From Gordonia insulae (GTDB lineage Bacteria; Actinomycetota; Actinomycetes; Mycobacteriales; Mycobacteriaceae), in the NCBI RefSeq assembly GCF_003855095.1, contig NZ_CP033972.1, positions 5,146,001 to 5,210,000 of the forward strand: a DNA stretch of 64,000 nt. The letters run 5' to 3'. Under the pieces are notes generated by a model. It was not told the origin of the DNA. It ran no database searches and worked only from the letters and a program-made list of their open reading frames with translations. Positions 1-7,950 of this stretch are shown here, piece by piece. The position numbers and the translations under genes were made by a program. The number at the start of each line of letters is the position of its first letter. The stretch's first letter is position 1.

Positions 1-1
1 G

Positions 2-274
2 CTCTATGCGTTGCGCGCCGACGACGCGGCCTCGGCGAAACTCCGTGGACTCCTGATCGACCCGGAGACCGGTGGAGCGCGCCCGGTCACCGACGACGCG
101 GCGGTGGCCGAGGCCATCGAGGTGCTCAACGGGTCGACGGGGATGGCGGCCGCGCACGACCGGCTGCGCGCGTATGCCGACGAGGCGCAGGCGGTGCTGG
201 CCCAGCTGCCCGACGGTCCCGCCCACGGGGCGTTGTCGTCGCTGGTGCGGTACACGATCGATCGGACGGGATAG
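2..274 (+). CDS. C-terminal end of a polyprenyl diphosphate synthase (5' end outside window)
   Basis: Only the last 90 residues are present; the reading frame is open to the left edge. The visible part reads as the C-terminal helices of an isoprenoid (E)-prenyl diphosphate synthase of the GrcC type: it starts with LYALRADD and ends with SLVRYTIDRTG, resembling actinobacterial heptaprenyl/polyprenyl synthases that make the menaquinone side chain. The Asp-rich catalytic motifs lie outside the window, so the call rests on the C-terminal pattern and on the next gene being htpX, the order seen for grcC1-htpX in mycobacteria. The family assignment is moderately secure; chain-length specificity cannot be judged. 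Confidence 0.6.
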   Translation, partial: LYALRADDAASAKLRGLLIDPETGGARPVTDDAAVAEAIEVLNGSTGMAAAHDRLRAYADEAQAVLAQLPDGPAHGALSSLVRYTIDRTG

Positions 275-444
275 CCGGTCCCGTACCCGGCTCGGCCACG
301 ATTGCGGCACCTCTCGGACAGCGAGCGCCGGTGTCATCGCTGTGAGGTGGCTGTGGGTGGAAACTCTGCCGACCCCCTGTTCGTTTGCAAGAGTGATGGC
401 ACCCAGGCGACGTACGCCGGGTCGATGCTCAGAACGAGGAACAG

Positions 445-1299
445 ATGCACTTCAATGGCCTGAAGACGGCGGCCCTGATGGGGTTGATGTCGGCGATCAT
501 CGTCGGGATCGGCGCGCTTTTCCGCAGTCCGATGATCCTGCTGCTCGCGGTGCTCGTCGCCGTCGGGACCAACGCCTACGTCTATTTCAACTCGGCCAAG
601 CTGGCGTTGCGGTCGATGCACGCGCAGCCGGTCACCGAGGTCGAGGCGCCGGTGCTGTACCGCATCGTGCGTGAACTCGCGACGACCGCGCGTCAACCGA
701 TGCCGGCGCTCTACATCAGCCCCACCGAGTCGCCGAACGCGTTCGCGACGGGTCGCAATCCGAAGAACGCCGCGGTGTGCTGCACCGCGGGCATCCTGCG
801 ACTGCTCGACGAGCGCGAGTTACGCGCGGTTCTCGGGCACGAACTGTCGCACGTCTACAACCGCGACATCCTGATCTCGTCGGTGGCGGGCGCGATGGCG
901 TCGATCATCACCGGCCTGGCGAACTTCGCGTTCTTCTTCAGTGGCAACCGCAACAACGGCCCCGGCATCCTCGGCGTCCTGCTGATCACCTTCCTGGGCC
1001 CCCTGGCGGCGACGCTGATCAAGATGTCGGTGTCGCGGTCGCGCGAGTACCAGGCCGACGAGTCGGGTGCCGAGCTCAGCGGCGACCCGCTCGCGTTGGC
1101 GTCGGCGCTGGCGAAGATCAGCGGTGGCATCGATCAGGCGCCGCTGGCCCCGACGCCGCAGATCGAGTCGCAGTCGCACCTGATGATCGCGAACCCGTTC
1201 CGCGGTGGCGGGGTCGCGAAGATGTTCTCGTCGCACCCGCCGACGCCCGACCGCATCGCGCGACTGCAGGAGATGGCCCGACGGTCGGGCCGGGGGTAG
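445..1299 (+). CDS. htpX: HtpX-like membrane zinc metalloprotease
   Basis: M48-family membrane protease of 284 residues that degrades misfolded membrane proteins. Two hydrophobic segments occupy roughly residues 8-50, and a second hydrophobic hairpin lies near residues 150-190. The zinc-binding HELSH motif places H132, E133 and H136 in the active site; the downstream SREYQADE supplies the third ligand (a glutamate near residue 201). Length matches the family. An ATG start follows an AGGAACAG ribosome-binding site. It lies downstream of the prenyl synthase as in mycobacteria. Heat or envelope-stress control is typical of the family but no operator is evident here. Confidence 0.93.
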   Translation: MHFNGLKTAALMGLMSAIIVGIGALFRSPMILLLAVLVAVGTNAYVYFNSAKLALRSMHAQPVTEVEAPVLYRIVRELATTARQPMPALYISPTESPNAFATGRNPKNAAVCCTAGILRLLDERELRAVLGHELSHVYNRDILISSVAGAMASIITGLANFAFFFSGNRNNGPGILGVLLITFLGPLAATLIKMSVSRSREYQADESGAELSGDPLALASALAKISGGIDQAPLAPTPQIESQSHLMIANPFRGGGVAKMFSSHPPTPDRIARLQEMARRSGRG

Positions 1300-1439
1300 G
1301 CCGGTTCCGGTCCCGGCGCGTCGTGCCGGTGACCCGCCCGGTCCGCTGAACCGACCGCCGGCCCGCAGACACGTCTACGCTGGGAGACATGCAGTCGCCG
1401 ATCGGCCCTGCACATCGGGCGGGCGGAAGCAGGAGACCG

Positions 1440-2363
1440 ATGAACGACGGGGGTCCAGGCGGTATCCGGATGTCGGAGTACCCACATCCGTCTCATCTGA
1501 TCCTGCACCTGAGCGACACACATCTGGTCGGCGGTCCCGGCCCGCTCTACGGCGCTGTCGACAGCGAGGTGACACTGCGTCAGATCCTCGCCGAGGTCGA
1601 GGCGTCACATGCGCGCCCCAACGCCTTGCTGTTCACCGGAGACCTGGCCGACCGGGGAGAAGCGGTCGCCTACCGGAAGTTGCGGTCGATCGTCGACGGG
1701 GTCGCCGATTCCATTGGTGCCCAAGTCATCTGGGCCATCGGAAACCACGACGATCGTGCGAACTTCCGCACCGAGCTGCTCGACGAGCCGCCCTCGGTGG
1801 CGCCGGTCGACCGTGTGTACGACGTCGACGGACTCCGCATCATCACACTCGACACCTCGGTGCCGGGGCACCATCATGGCGAGATCTCCGACGAGCAGCT
1901 GGCGTGGCTGGCCGCGGAGCTGTCGGTGCCCGCGCAGCACGGCAGCATCCTCGCCATGCACCATCCGCCGGTGCCGTGTGTGCTCGACCTCGCCGTCCTG
2001 GTGGAGCTGCGCGACCAGGACCGACTGGCCGATGTCGTCCGGGGCAGTGACGTGCGGTCCATTCTCGCCGGTCACCTGCACTATTCGACGACGGCGATGT
2101 TCGCCGGCATCCCGGTCTCGGTTGCGTCGGCCACGTGCTACACCCAGGATCTGACCGGGCCGGCGGGCGCGTTGCGTGGCCGCAACGGTGCCCAGGGATT
2201 CAATCTGGTGCACGTCTACCCGGAAACCGTCGTGCACTCGGTGGCCCCGGTGGGCGACTACGACACGGTGGGTGAATATGTGTCGTCGGCGGAGACCCGG
2301 CGTCGGCTGCGTGAGGGCGGAGTACGCATACCCGGCCCGGAGACGCTGACCCTGAGGCGCTGA
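1440..2363 (+). CDS. cpdA: Rv0805-like cyclic-nucleotide phosphodiesterase
   Basis: Class III metallophosphoesterase of 307 residues that hydrolyses cyclic nucleotides and related phosphodiesters. The dinuclear metal site is visible: SDTH (D26, H28), GDLAD (D68), GNHDD (N102, H103), then MHHPP and AGHLHYS. These sit five residues later than the corresponding residues of mycobacterial Rv0805 as I recall them, and similarity runs through [10 protein letters not shown] to the C-terminus. I chose ATG 1440 because AGGAG lies just upstream (1431-1435); ATG 1470 is a plausible shorter start and ATG 1389 seems too long. It is convergent with the CpsY-like gene, the stop codons being one base apart, the same pairing as Rv0805/Rv0806c. 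Confidence 0.88.
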   Translation: MNDGGPGGIRMSEYPHPSHLILHLSDTHLVGGPGPLYGAVDSEVTLRQILAEVEASHARPNALLFTGDLADRGEAVAYRKLRSIVDGVADSIGAQVIWAIGNHDDRANFRTELLDEPPSVAPVDRVYDVDGLRIITLDTSVPGHHHGEISDEQLAWLAAELSVPAQHGSILAMHHPPVPCVLDLAVLVELRDQDRLADVVRGSDVRSILAGHLHYSTTAMFAGIPVSVASATCYTQDLTGPAGALRGRNGAQGFNLVHVYPETVVHSVAPVGDYDTVGEYVSSAETRRRLREGGVRIPGPETLTLRR

Positions 2364-2364
2364 G

Positions 2365-3975
2365 TCAGCCGGCTTCCCAGGGCGCTGGGATCGGGAAGTA
2401 GTTCTGCAGGAACTGGGTGACCTTGATGGCGCGCTTGTCCAGGTCCACCTCCGGCGTGCTGCCGTCGTTGAGGCAGAAGAAGTCCATCGATCGCTTCTTC
2501 AGGAGCGAATCCATCTGCCGGAAACCCGATGTGACGGTGGTGTCGACGTACTTCACCTTGGCCGAGCGCTGCACCACCGCGCGGCCGCTCATGAGCGCGT
2601 AGTAGTGATACAGCGAATTGGTGACCGAGATGTTGGTCTCGGCCCGGAAGGTGCTGGCCGCGGTGGCGGCGAACTCGGTCGGGAACCTGGCCTCCATCTC
2701 CGCCATCACGCTCTTGCGCAGCGGCGTCGCCGCGTGCTCGAGATGGCGGGTGGTCACCAGGCCGAACCGATCGCTGAGCAACCCGCGGTTCACCCGTGCG
2801 GAGTTCTCGAAGCCGCTGCGTTGATCGTTGTTCGATCCCAGTCCGATCCGGATCGGGGCCTCGATGAACATGCTCACCCCACCTGGTGAGAAGAACATCT
2901 GGGGGGCCACCGACCGACCGAAGAACATGTCGTCGTTGGAGTACAGGAAGTGCTCGGCGAGGCCGGGGATTCGGTGGAGTTGGGACTCGACGGCCTGCGA
3001 ATTGTGGGTCGGCAGCACCGAGGGGTCCGCGAAGAAGTCCTCACTGGGCACGAAGGTCACCCTGGGGTCGTCGGAAAGCCATGCGGGCCTTGGTGAGTCG
3101 GTGGCGACGAAGATCCGCCGGACCCAGGGCGCGTACATGTGCACGCTGCGCAGGGCGTACCGCAACTCGTCGATCTGGCGGAACCGGGCCGCGGAGTCGT
3201 CGCCCTCGCCCACGACGTAACTCTGCATTCGCTTGGCGCGCTGGGCTTGCCACTCCTCGGAGGACCCGTCCACCCAGGAGAACACGAGATCGATGTCGAA
3301 CGTGATGTCGGAGGCCTGGTGGGCGAACATCGTGTCGAACGTCGGCCACGTGCGACCGAACCTCTCGACCTCGCCGCGCACCGCCTCTCGCGACGACACC
3401 TGCCGTCGGGTCAGCGAGTTCGCCACCGGCAACAGCAGATCATCGCCGTCGGTCGCCCACAGCTCGATCTGCACACCGGTCGACGCCCCGTACCTCATGC
3501 CGCTGGCCAGGTGGACGCGCGGGCGGAACACCCGGAACACCCGCGCCTTGCGGTGCGTCGACAACGTGCCGTCGGAGACCAGGGAGAGTCGACCACGTTT
3601 GGCGCCAACGGTTTTCGCGTAGAACGGATGGCCTGCACATGCGACGGCCAACGCCGACCGGAGTTGCTTGCGTTGCGCCCAATCGATGGCCAGGACCGGG
3701 CGTTCGTCGTTTCCTCGCACCAGCAGATAATCGATCCCGGCGTTGTCGAGTGCGTCGCGGATGAACAGGAGGTCATCGACCATCGCCTCGTGCGGCGTGG
3801 TGTCGGTGTTGATCAGTGCGAGGCGGCCGTCGAACCGGACCACGTCGGAAGTGTGTTCGTCGGGTGCCGACGAACGCGCGGTGCCATGGCGCGAATCCTG
3901 CTCCGGTGTGGCGAAGTAGACATCGATCGGGGCGGGAGAATGTGTGATGGGTGGCCTTCCGGATGCTCGCCGCAA
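2365..3975 (-). CDS. cpsY: Stealth-family (CpsY-like) sugar-phosphate transferase
   Basis: Stealth proteins transfer hexose-1-phosphate to build phosphodiester-linked exopolysaccharides. The conserved regions are in order: DLVFSWVDGSSEEW (CR1, the [I/L]VFxWVDG pattern), RQIDELRYALRSVHMYAPWV (CR2), LYSNDDMFF (CR3) and a C-terminal CR4-like segment. An N-terminal region of about 200 residues precedes CR1, as in mycobacterial CpsY. The longest frame (536 residues) begins at a TTG; an ATG near 3786 (MVDDLLF) would shorten it, and the first 60 residues look poorly conserved, so the exact start is uncertain. Its sugar substrate cannot be told from sequence. Confidence 0.85.
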   Translation of the reverse strand: MRRASGRPPITHSPAPIDVYFATPEQDSRHGTARSSAPDEHTSDVVRFDGRLALINTDTTPHEAMVDDLLFIRDALDNAGIDYLLVRGNDERPVLAIDWAQRKQLRSALAVACAGHPFYAKTVGAKRGRLSLVSDGTLSTHRKARVFRVFRPRVHLASGMRYGASTGVQIELWATDGDDLLLPVANSLTRRQVSSREAVRGEVERFGRTWPTFDTMFAHQASDITFDIDLVFSWVDGSSEEWQAQRAKRMQSYVVGEGDDSAARFRQIDELRYALRSVHMYAPWVRRIFVATDSPRPAWLSDDPRVTFVPSEDFFADPSVLPTHNSQAVESQLHRIPGLAEHFLYSNDDMFFGRSVAPQMFFSPGGVSMFIEAPIRIGLGSNNDQRSGFENSARVNRGLLSDRFGLVTTRHLEHAATPLRKSVMAEMEARFPTEFAATAASTFRAETNISVTNSLYHYYALMSGRAVVQRSAKVKYVDTTVTSGFRQMDSLLKKRSMDFFCLNDGSTPEVDLDKRAIKVTQFLQNYFPIPAPWEAG

Positions 3976-4049
3976 CGCGCGACCTGTTCAGTCTAGTCCC
4001 TGGTCAAGGGGTGATCTCGATCCGCGATCAGAAAGGGGAGGACTTCCGC

Positions 4050-4138
4050 TGGTCGAGTAGGCCCGAGCCGCTAGGCGAGGGGCGTATCGAGGCCGGGTGC
4101 GGTGATCTCGATACGCGGCCTCGGCTGGCGCCTCGGCC
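4050..4138. repeat. Inverted pair of a dispersed intergenic repeat
   Basis: A left copy (4050-4092) starts TGGTCGAGTAG and ends CGTATCGAGG; a right copy (from 4104) starts GATCTCGATACG and runs into CTACTCGATCA. The two are inverted relative to each other, and each has a GC-rich interior that can fold back. The same termini recur at 11584-11656 and 45017-45102. This family of short palindromic intergenic repeats is common in Gordonia and other actinobacteria by my recollection. It carries no gene. Confidence 0.8.
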
Positions 4139-4303
4139 GCTACTCGATCAGCGGGAGGGGGCCGCCCGCTACTCGATCAGCGGGAGGGGGCCGCCCGCTA
4201 CTCGATCAGCGGGAGGGGGCCGCCCGCTACTCGATCAGCGGGAGGGGGCCGCCCGGTACTCGATCAGCGGTAGGGGCCGGCTGCTACTCGATCAGCGGGA
4301 GGG
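4139..4303. repeat. 29-bp tandem repeat, four perfect copies plus two degenerate
   Basis: The unit begins GCTACTCGATCAGCGGGAGG and continues GGGCCGCCC. Perfect copies occupy 4139-4167, 4168-4196, 4197-4225 and 4226-4254; a degenerate copy fills 4255-4282 and a truncated one 4283-4303. The unit is the right terminus of the dispersed repeat at 4104-4150 plus a short spacer, so it arose by tandem amplification of one repeat end. The block lies immediately after the yajQ stop codon (yajQ is on the minus strand) and fills most of the gap up to the cpsY-like start. Confidence 0.95.
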
Positions 4304-4308
4304 AAGGC

Positions 4309-4800
4309 CTAGCGGTAGTTCACGAACTGCAGGGCGATCCCGAAGTCCTCGCCCTTGAGCAGCGCGATGACGGCCTGCAGGTCGTCGCGCTTCTTGCTCG
4401 ACACGCGCAGTTCGTCGCCCTGGATCTGTGCCTTGACGCCCTTGGGTCCCTCGTCGCGGATCTTCTTGGAGATCTTCTTGGCGTGGTCCGAGTCGATGCC
4501 CTGCACCAGGTTGCCGCTGATCTTGAACGTCTTGCCGGATGCCGCGGGTTCGCCGGCGTCGAAGGCCTTGAGCGAGATGTCGCGGCGGATCAACTTCTCC
4601 TTGAAGACCTCGAGGCCGGCCAGCGCGCGCTCCTCGGCGTCGGAGGTGATCACGATGGTCTCCTCACCGGACCAGTCGATGCCGGTGTTGGTGCCGCGGA
4701 AGTCGTAGCGCTGCGACAGCTCCTTGGCGGCCTGGTTGAGGGCGTTGTCGACCTCCTGGCGGTCGATCTTGCTCACCACGTCGAACGATGAATCAGCCAT
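4309..4800 (-). CDS. YajQ-family nucleotide-binding protein
   Basis: UPF0234/YajQ protein of 163 residues, the usual length. It contains the start [11 protein letters not shown], the RYDFRGT motif and the end IALQFVNYR, all typical of the family. YajQ proteins are two-domain ferredoxin-like folds; some bind cyclic di-GMP and act on transcription factors, others were reported to bind RNA or GTP, so the role in this organism is open. A longer frame runs upstream to 4884, but the conserved N-terminus fixes the start at ATG 4800. The gene ends at the edge of the tandem repeat block. Confidence 0.9.
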   Translation of the reverse strand: MADSSFDVVSKIDRQEVDNALNQAAKELSQRYDFRGTNTGIDWSGEETIVITSDAEERALAGLEVFKEKLIRRDISLKAFDAGEPAASGKTFKISGNLVQGIDSDHAKKISKKIRDEGPKGVKAQIQGDELRVSSKKRDDLQAVIALLKGEDFGIALQFVNYR

Positions 4801-4874
4801 GACCGACACCCTAGCGTCCCGCCGGCCGCCGCCCGATGACCGCCCTCGTGCAAGTGCGTCATCTACCAGCGGGT

Positions 4875-4905
4875 TTGCACTCACATGGTCGGTTCGTTGT
4901 ATTCT
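4875..4905 (+). promoter_or_regulatory. Candidate promoter for tRNA-Tyr
   Basis: TTGCAC (4875-4880) and TATTCT (4900-4905) are separated by 19 bp and lie about 50 bp before the tRNA. The spacing is slightly long for a primary sigma factor, so this is a reasonable but unproven call. Confidence 0.5.
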
Positions 4906-4951
4906 TCACGGCGTTGTTCTTACGGCCGGTGACCGGCCCGACGGACGGCAC

Positions 4952-5032
4952 GGCAGGTTGCCCGAGCGGCCAAAGGGAGCGGACTGTAAATCCGTCGCGC
5001 AAGCTACATAGGTTCGAATCCTATACCTGCCA
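4952..5032 (+). tRNA. tRNA-Tyr (anticodon GTA)
   Basis: Acceptor arm GGCAGGT pairs with ACCTGCC. The anticodon loop contains CTGTAAA, giving GTA, and a long variable arm makes it a class II tRNA. The T loop is GGTTCGAATCC. CCA is not encoded. 81 nt. Confidence 0.95.
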
Positions 5033-5086
5033 CAACGTGGTCCACGCTGAACTCATGGCGCTCGCCACCGGTCGCTGACCAGCGAT

Positions 5087-5116
5087 TTGGTGAGCGCCTG
5101 GGTTCGTGTGTAACCT
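5087..5116 (+). promoter_or_regulatory. Candidate promoter for tRNA-Thr/tRNA-Met
   Basis: TTGGTG (5087-5092) and TAACCT (5111-5116) with an 18-bp spacer, about 40 bp before tRNA-Thr. Confidence 0.5.
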
Positions 5117-5157
5117 CGTTAAGGCTCTCGAACAGGCCCTCGGGATTGTTCGGGTAC

Positions 5158-5230
5158 GCCCCCTTAGCTCAGTCGGCAGAGCGTTTCCATGGTAAGGAAA
5201 AGGTCGACGGTTCGATTCCGTCAGGGGGCT
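5158..5230 (+). tRNA. tRNA-Thr (anticodon GGT)
   Basis: Acceptor GCCCCCT pairs with AGGGGGC. The anticodon stem TTTCC/GGAAA encloses loop ATGGTAA, giving GGT. The T arm is GACGG/CCGTC. It is followed by tRNA-Met and rpmG as in mycobacteria (thrT-metT-rpmG2). Confidence 0.96.
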
Positions 5231-5250
5231 CGATGGACCCCAGTCCACAT

Positions 5251-5324
5251 GGCGGTGTAGCTCAGCTGGTTAGAGCGCACGACTCATAATCGTGAGGTCG
5301 AGGGATCGAGTCCCTCCACCGCTA
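5251..5324 (+). tRNA. tRNA-Met (anticodon CAT, elongator by context)
   Basis: Acceptor GGCGGTG pairs with CACCGCT, with a G.U first pair. Anticodon stem CACGA/TCGTG encloses CTCATAA. The T loop is ATCGAGT, with A in place of the usual T54. The position after tRNA-Thr and before rpmG matches mycobacterial metT, so elongator Met is favoured over a lysidine-modified tRNA-Ile. Confidence 0.9.
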
Positions 5325-5418
5325 CACATCGGTGCCGACCAGCACGGCGCCGACAACCCTGGGCCGTCGCCGAGAGGCTGCCGAGCCCGCCCCGTACCAC
5401 CCGAAAGAAGGCAACGAA

Positions 5419-5586
5419 GTGGCCTCCTCAACAGATGTCCGCCCCAAGATCACCTTGGCGTGCGAGGTGTGCAAGCACCGCAACTACATCACGAAGAAGA
5501 ACCGTCGCAACGATCCCGATCGCCTCGAGATCAAGAAGTTCTGCCCGAACTGTGGCAAGCATCAGGCGCACAAGGAGTCGCGCTGA
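5419..5586 (+). CDS. rpmG: Ribosomal protein bL33
   Basis: 55-residue large-subunit protein. It is the zinc-binding (C+) paralogue: CEVCK and CPNCGKH carry four cysteines. The GTG start ([10 protein letters not shown]) follows AAGAAGG; a longer frame from 5332 overlaps the flank of tRNA-Met and is not credible. Actinobacteria often keep a second, cysteine-free copy for zinc limitation; none is in this window. Confidence 0.93.
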   Translation: MASSTDVRPKITLACEVCKHRNYITKKNRRNDPDRLEIKKFCPNCGKHQAHKESR

Positions 5587-5636
5587 CGACTCCGTCGTCG
5601 GAATCGCGATAGCGATCGACGGCTTTTGGCATACAC

Positions 5637-5667
5637 GCGGGCTACCTCTGATGAAGAGGTGGCCCGC
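5637..5667 (+). terminator. Strong hairpin between rpmG and hadAB
   Basis: Stem GCGGGCTACCTCT (5637-5649) pairs with AGAGGTGGCCCGC (5655-5667) around a GATGA loop, with one G.U pair. There is no clear T-run after it, so it may be an actinobacterial terminator without a U-tract or a processing site. The remainder of the roughly 280-bp gap shows no gene. Confidence 0.45.
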
Positions 5668-5865
5668 AGCCATTACCGTGGCAAGGGGATGCCGTCACGG
5701 GTCCCCCACAGAGTACGAACGGCAGTACACAACGAGCGGTAGCGACGGGTTGCCCTCCGCGAGCAGCACCCCTCCCGCTGTGGACCACGCCCGGCCCCTC
5801 GCCGACGAGGGTCGGTCCACGAGATTCCGGCCATCGGGTATGGCCGAGCAAAGGAGCGGCATCCG

Positions 5866-6948
5866 ATGACGATCACCGAAGCCGAGATACAGGAACGGAT
5901 CGAGGCCTTGAAGAGCGGCGTCAAGCTCACGCCCGACGAGATCGCGGCCCACACCACGCAGATGGTGGGCTTCAACTACACGGTCGACGACTACTACGAG
6001 GTCGGCCGTGAAGAGATCCGCAAGCACGCTCGTGCCGTCCAGGACGATCACCCCGTGCACTGGAACGAGGCCGCTGCCGCCGAGATGGGTCACGACACCC
6101 TGATCGCGGCGCCCACGTTCGTGTCGGTGCTCGGCATCATCGCCCAGCGTCGTCTGTTCGAGGACGTCGTCACCGGATACGACCTGTGGCAGATCATGCA
6201 GACCGACCAGCGCCTGGTGTTCCACAACCCGATCAAGGTCGGCGACCAGCTCATCTGCGACGTCTCCCTCGACTCCTTCCGCCAGATGGCCGGCACCGAC
6301 GTGATGATCACCAAGAACATCATCTGGAACCAGCGCGACGAGCCGGTCATGACGACCTGGACCAGCCTGGTCGCGCGGCCGGCCGTGGAGGCCGACCCCG
6401 ACGTCCTGGACAAGCTCGAGCACGTGATGATGAAGGTCGATCGCGAGCCGGATCTGCCCAAGACCGTGCACGGGCCGTTCGATCGGTACGACCGGCCGGA
6501 CCCGCAGGTCGCACCGAAGGCCTATTCGGCCATCGACTTCGACGATCTGTCCGTCGGCCAGGAACTGCCGCCGATGACCAAGACGCTCACCCGCGGCAAC
6601 CTCGTCAACTACGCGGGCGTCGCCGGTGATCCGAACCCGATCCACTTCTCCGATGAGGTCGCCAAGGTGATCGGACTGGAGACGGTGGTGGCGCACGGCA
6701 TGCAGTCGATGGGTCTCGGTGCCAGCTTCATCAGCAGTTTCGTCGGCGATCCGGCAGCCATCTTCGAGTACAACGTGCGGTTCACCAGCCCGGTCTACGT
6801 ACCGGCCGAGGGGTACGCGCAGGTCGACTTCACCGGCAAGGTGAAGTCCCTGGACCCGGAGACCCGCCGTGGCGTCATCGCGATCGTCGCGAAGCAGGGG
6901 GATCGGAAGATCTTCGGTCGCGCGCAGGCGCACGTGCAGTTCAACTGA
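5866..6948 (+). CDS. hadAB: Fused (3R)-hydroxyacyl-ACP dehydratase HadA-HadB
   Basis: Single chain of 360 residues joining what are two subunits in mycobacteria. Residues 1 to about 190 are HadA-like (non-catalytic hot-dog partner that holds the long acyl chain). Residues about 220-360 are HadB-like, with the hydratase-2 motif AGDPNPIHF placing catalytic D255 and H260. The complex removes water from 3-hydroxyacyl-ACP in each FAS-II cycle of mycolic-acid elongation. The neighbouring tRNA-Thr, tRNA-Met and rpmG match the mycobacterial hadABC locus, but no hadC follows. The ATG start has AGGAGCGG upstream. Fusions of this kind are known in Gordonia/Rhodococcus-type genomes as I recall. Confidence 0.92.
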   Translation: MTITEAEIQERIEALKSGVKLTPDEIAAHTTQMVGFNYTVDDYYEVGREEIRKHARAVQDDHPVHWNEAAAAEMGHDTLIAAPTFVSVLGIIAQRRLFEDVVTGYDLWQIMQTDQRLVFHNPIKVGDQLICDVSLDSFRQMAGTDVMITKNIIWNQRDEPVMTTWTSLVARPAVEADPDVLDKLEHVMMKVDREPDLPKTVHGPFDRYDRPDPQVAPKAYSAIDFDDLSVGQELPPMTKTLTRGNLVNYAGVAGDPNPIHFSDEVAKVIGLETVVAHGMQSMGLGASFISSFVGDPAAIFEYNVRFTSPVYVPAEGYAQVDFTGKVKSLDPETRRGVIAIVAKQGDRKIFGRAQAHVQFN

Positions 6949-6964
6949 TCCACCCGCATACAGG

Positions 6965-7936
6965 TCACCCCAGCGCGGCGCGAGATGGTTCGTCCATCGG
7001 ACGCCGCGCTGTCGTGCTGGGTGGGGTCGTCGTGACCCGGCTGCGCACGGCGAACGCGGCACATCCGATCACTGCGGCGCCACCGATCACCATGGGGACC
7101 GTCAGTTGCTCGCCCAGGAACAACACGGCCCATGCGACGGTCAGTACCGGCTGCACGAGTTGGACCTGGCTGACGGTCGTCATCGGCCCGATCGCCAGTC
7201 CGCGGTACCAGGCGAAGAATCCCAGGAACATGCTGACGGCCGAGAGGTAGCCGAACGCCATCCACTGGTGTGCGCTCGCGTGGGGCAGATGCCCGCCGGT
7301 GACGGACACCGTCGCGATGAGCATGGCCGGGAGTGCCAGCAGCAGCGCCCAGCAGATGGTCTGCCAGGCCCCGAGTTCACGCGCCATCACGCCACCCTGC
7401 GCATAGCCGATCGCGGCCAGCACGACGGCGCCGATCAGGTACAGGTCACCGATGCCCGGGGCCTGGATTCCGCCGTGTCCGGCGACGGTGAACACGACCG
7501 TCGCGAGCACCCCGAGGGCGGCACCGATCCAGAAGCGTCGGGCCGGCCGCTCGTGGGTGCGGGCCACCACAACCAGCGCCGTCGCGGCCGGCAGCACGCC
7601 GATGACGACGGCCGAGTGCCCGGCGCCGACGTCGCGCAGGGCGAGCGAGGTGAGGATCGGGAATCCGGCGACCACGCCCACCGACACGGGGACCAGTCGC
7701 AGCCACTGGGATGCGGTCGGCAGCGTGGCCCGGCCGATGGACAATGCGATCGCTGCCAGCACGGCAGCGACGACGGCACGGCCGCAACCTATGAACAGCG
7801 GATCGAGACCGACCACCGCGACACGGGTGAAGGGCACGGTGAACGAGAATGCGACCACACCGAGCAGGCCCCAGAGCAGTCCGGTCCGCGGTAGCACCGC
7901 GGATACTTTCGCGATAGCGCTACTATCAGTTCTCAT
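6965..7936 (-). CDS. EamA-family (DMT) transporter
   Basis: Drug/metabolite transporter of 323 residues with about ten predicted membrane helices in two EamA repeats (for example GLLWGLLGVVAFSF near residue 19 and MFLGFFAWYRGLAIGPM near 240, the latter typical of the second repeat). Substrate unknown; such proteins often export amino acids or metabolites. The ATG at 7936-7934 overlaps the ATG of the divergent MocR-type regulator, which suggests that the regulator controls this transporter. In MocR-EamA pairs the ligand is often a vitamin B6-linked or amino compound, but that is inference. Confidence 0.85.
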   Translation of the reverse strand: MRTDSSAIAKVSAVLPRTGLLWGLLGVVAFSFTVPFTRVAVVGLDPLFIGCGRAVVAAVLAAIALSIGRATLPTASQWLRLVPVSVGVVAGFPILTSLALRDVGAGHSAVVIGVLPAATALVVVARTHERPARRFWIGAALGVLATVVFTVAGHGGIQAPGIGDLYLIGAVVLAAIGYAQGGVMARELGAWQTICWALLLALPAMLIATVSVTGGHLPHASAHQWMAFGYLSAVSMFLGFFAWYRGLAIGPMTTVSQVQLVQPVLTVAWAVLFLGEQLTVPMVIGGAAVIGCAAFAVRSRVTTTPPSTTARRPMDEPSRAALG

Positions 7937-7950
7937 GTCCGACGATAGCA
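7913..7950. promoter_or_regulatory. Symmetric divergent promoters over overlapping start codons
   Basis: The two ATGs share the CATG at 7934-7937. On the plus strand TACTAT (7921-7926) lies 8 bp before its ATG; on the minus strand TGCTAT (7950-7945) lies 8 bp before its own. The CTATC/GATAG arms at 7923-7927 and 7944-7948 are therefore symmetric about 7935.5. Both transcripts would be leaderless. A further GATAG at 7913-7917 makes a second inverted repeat with 7923-7927, a possible MocR operator. Confidence 0.65.

Noticed and set aside
4139..4303. CRISPR array
   Set aside because: 29-bp units are directly adjacent with no spacers and derive from an end of a dispersed repeat; no cas genes are nearby.
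5332..5418. Longer bL33 reading frame
   Set aside because: It runs across the 3' flank of tRNA-Met; the GTG at 5419 has a good ribosome-binding site and gives the standard 55 residues.
7452..7934. 160-residue extension of the MocR regulator
   Set aside because: It is antisense to the EamA gene, and the GntR helix-turn-helix begins just after ATG 7935.
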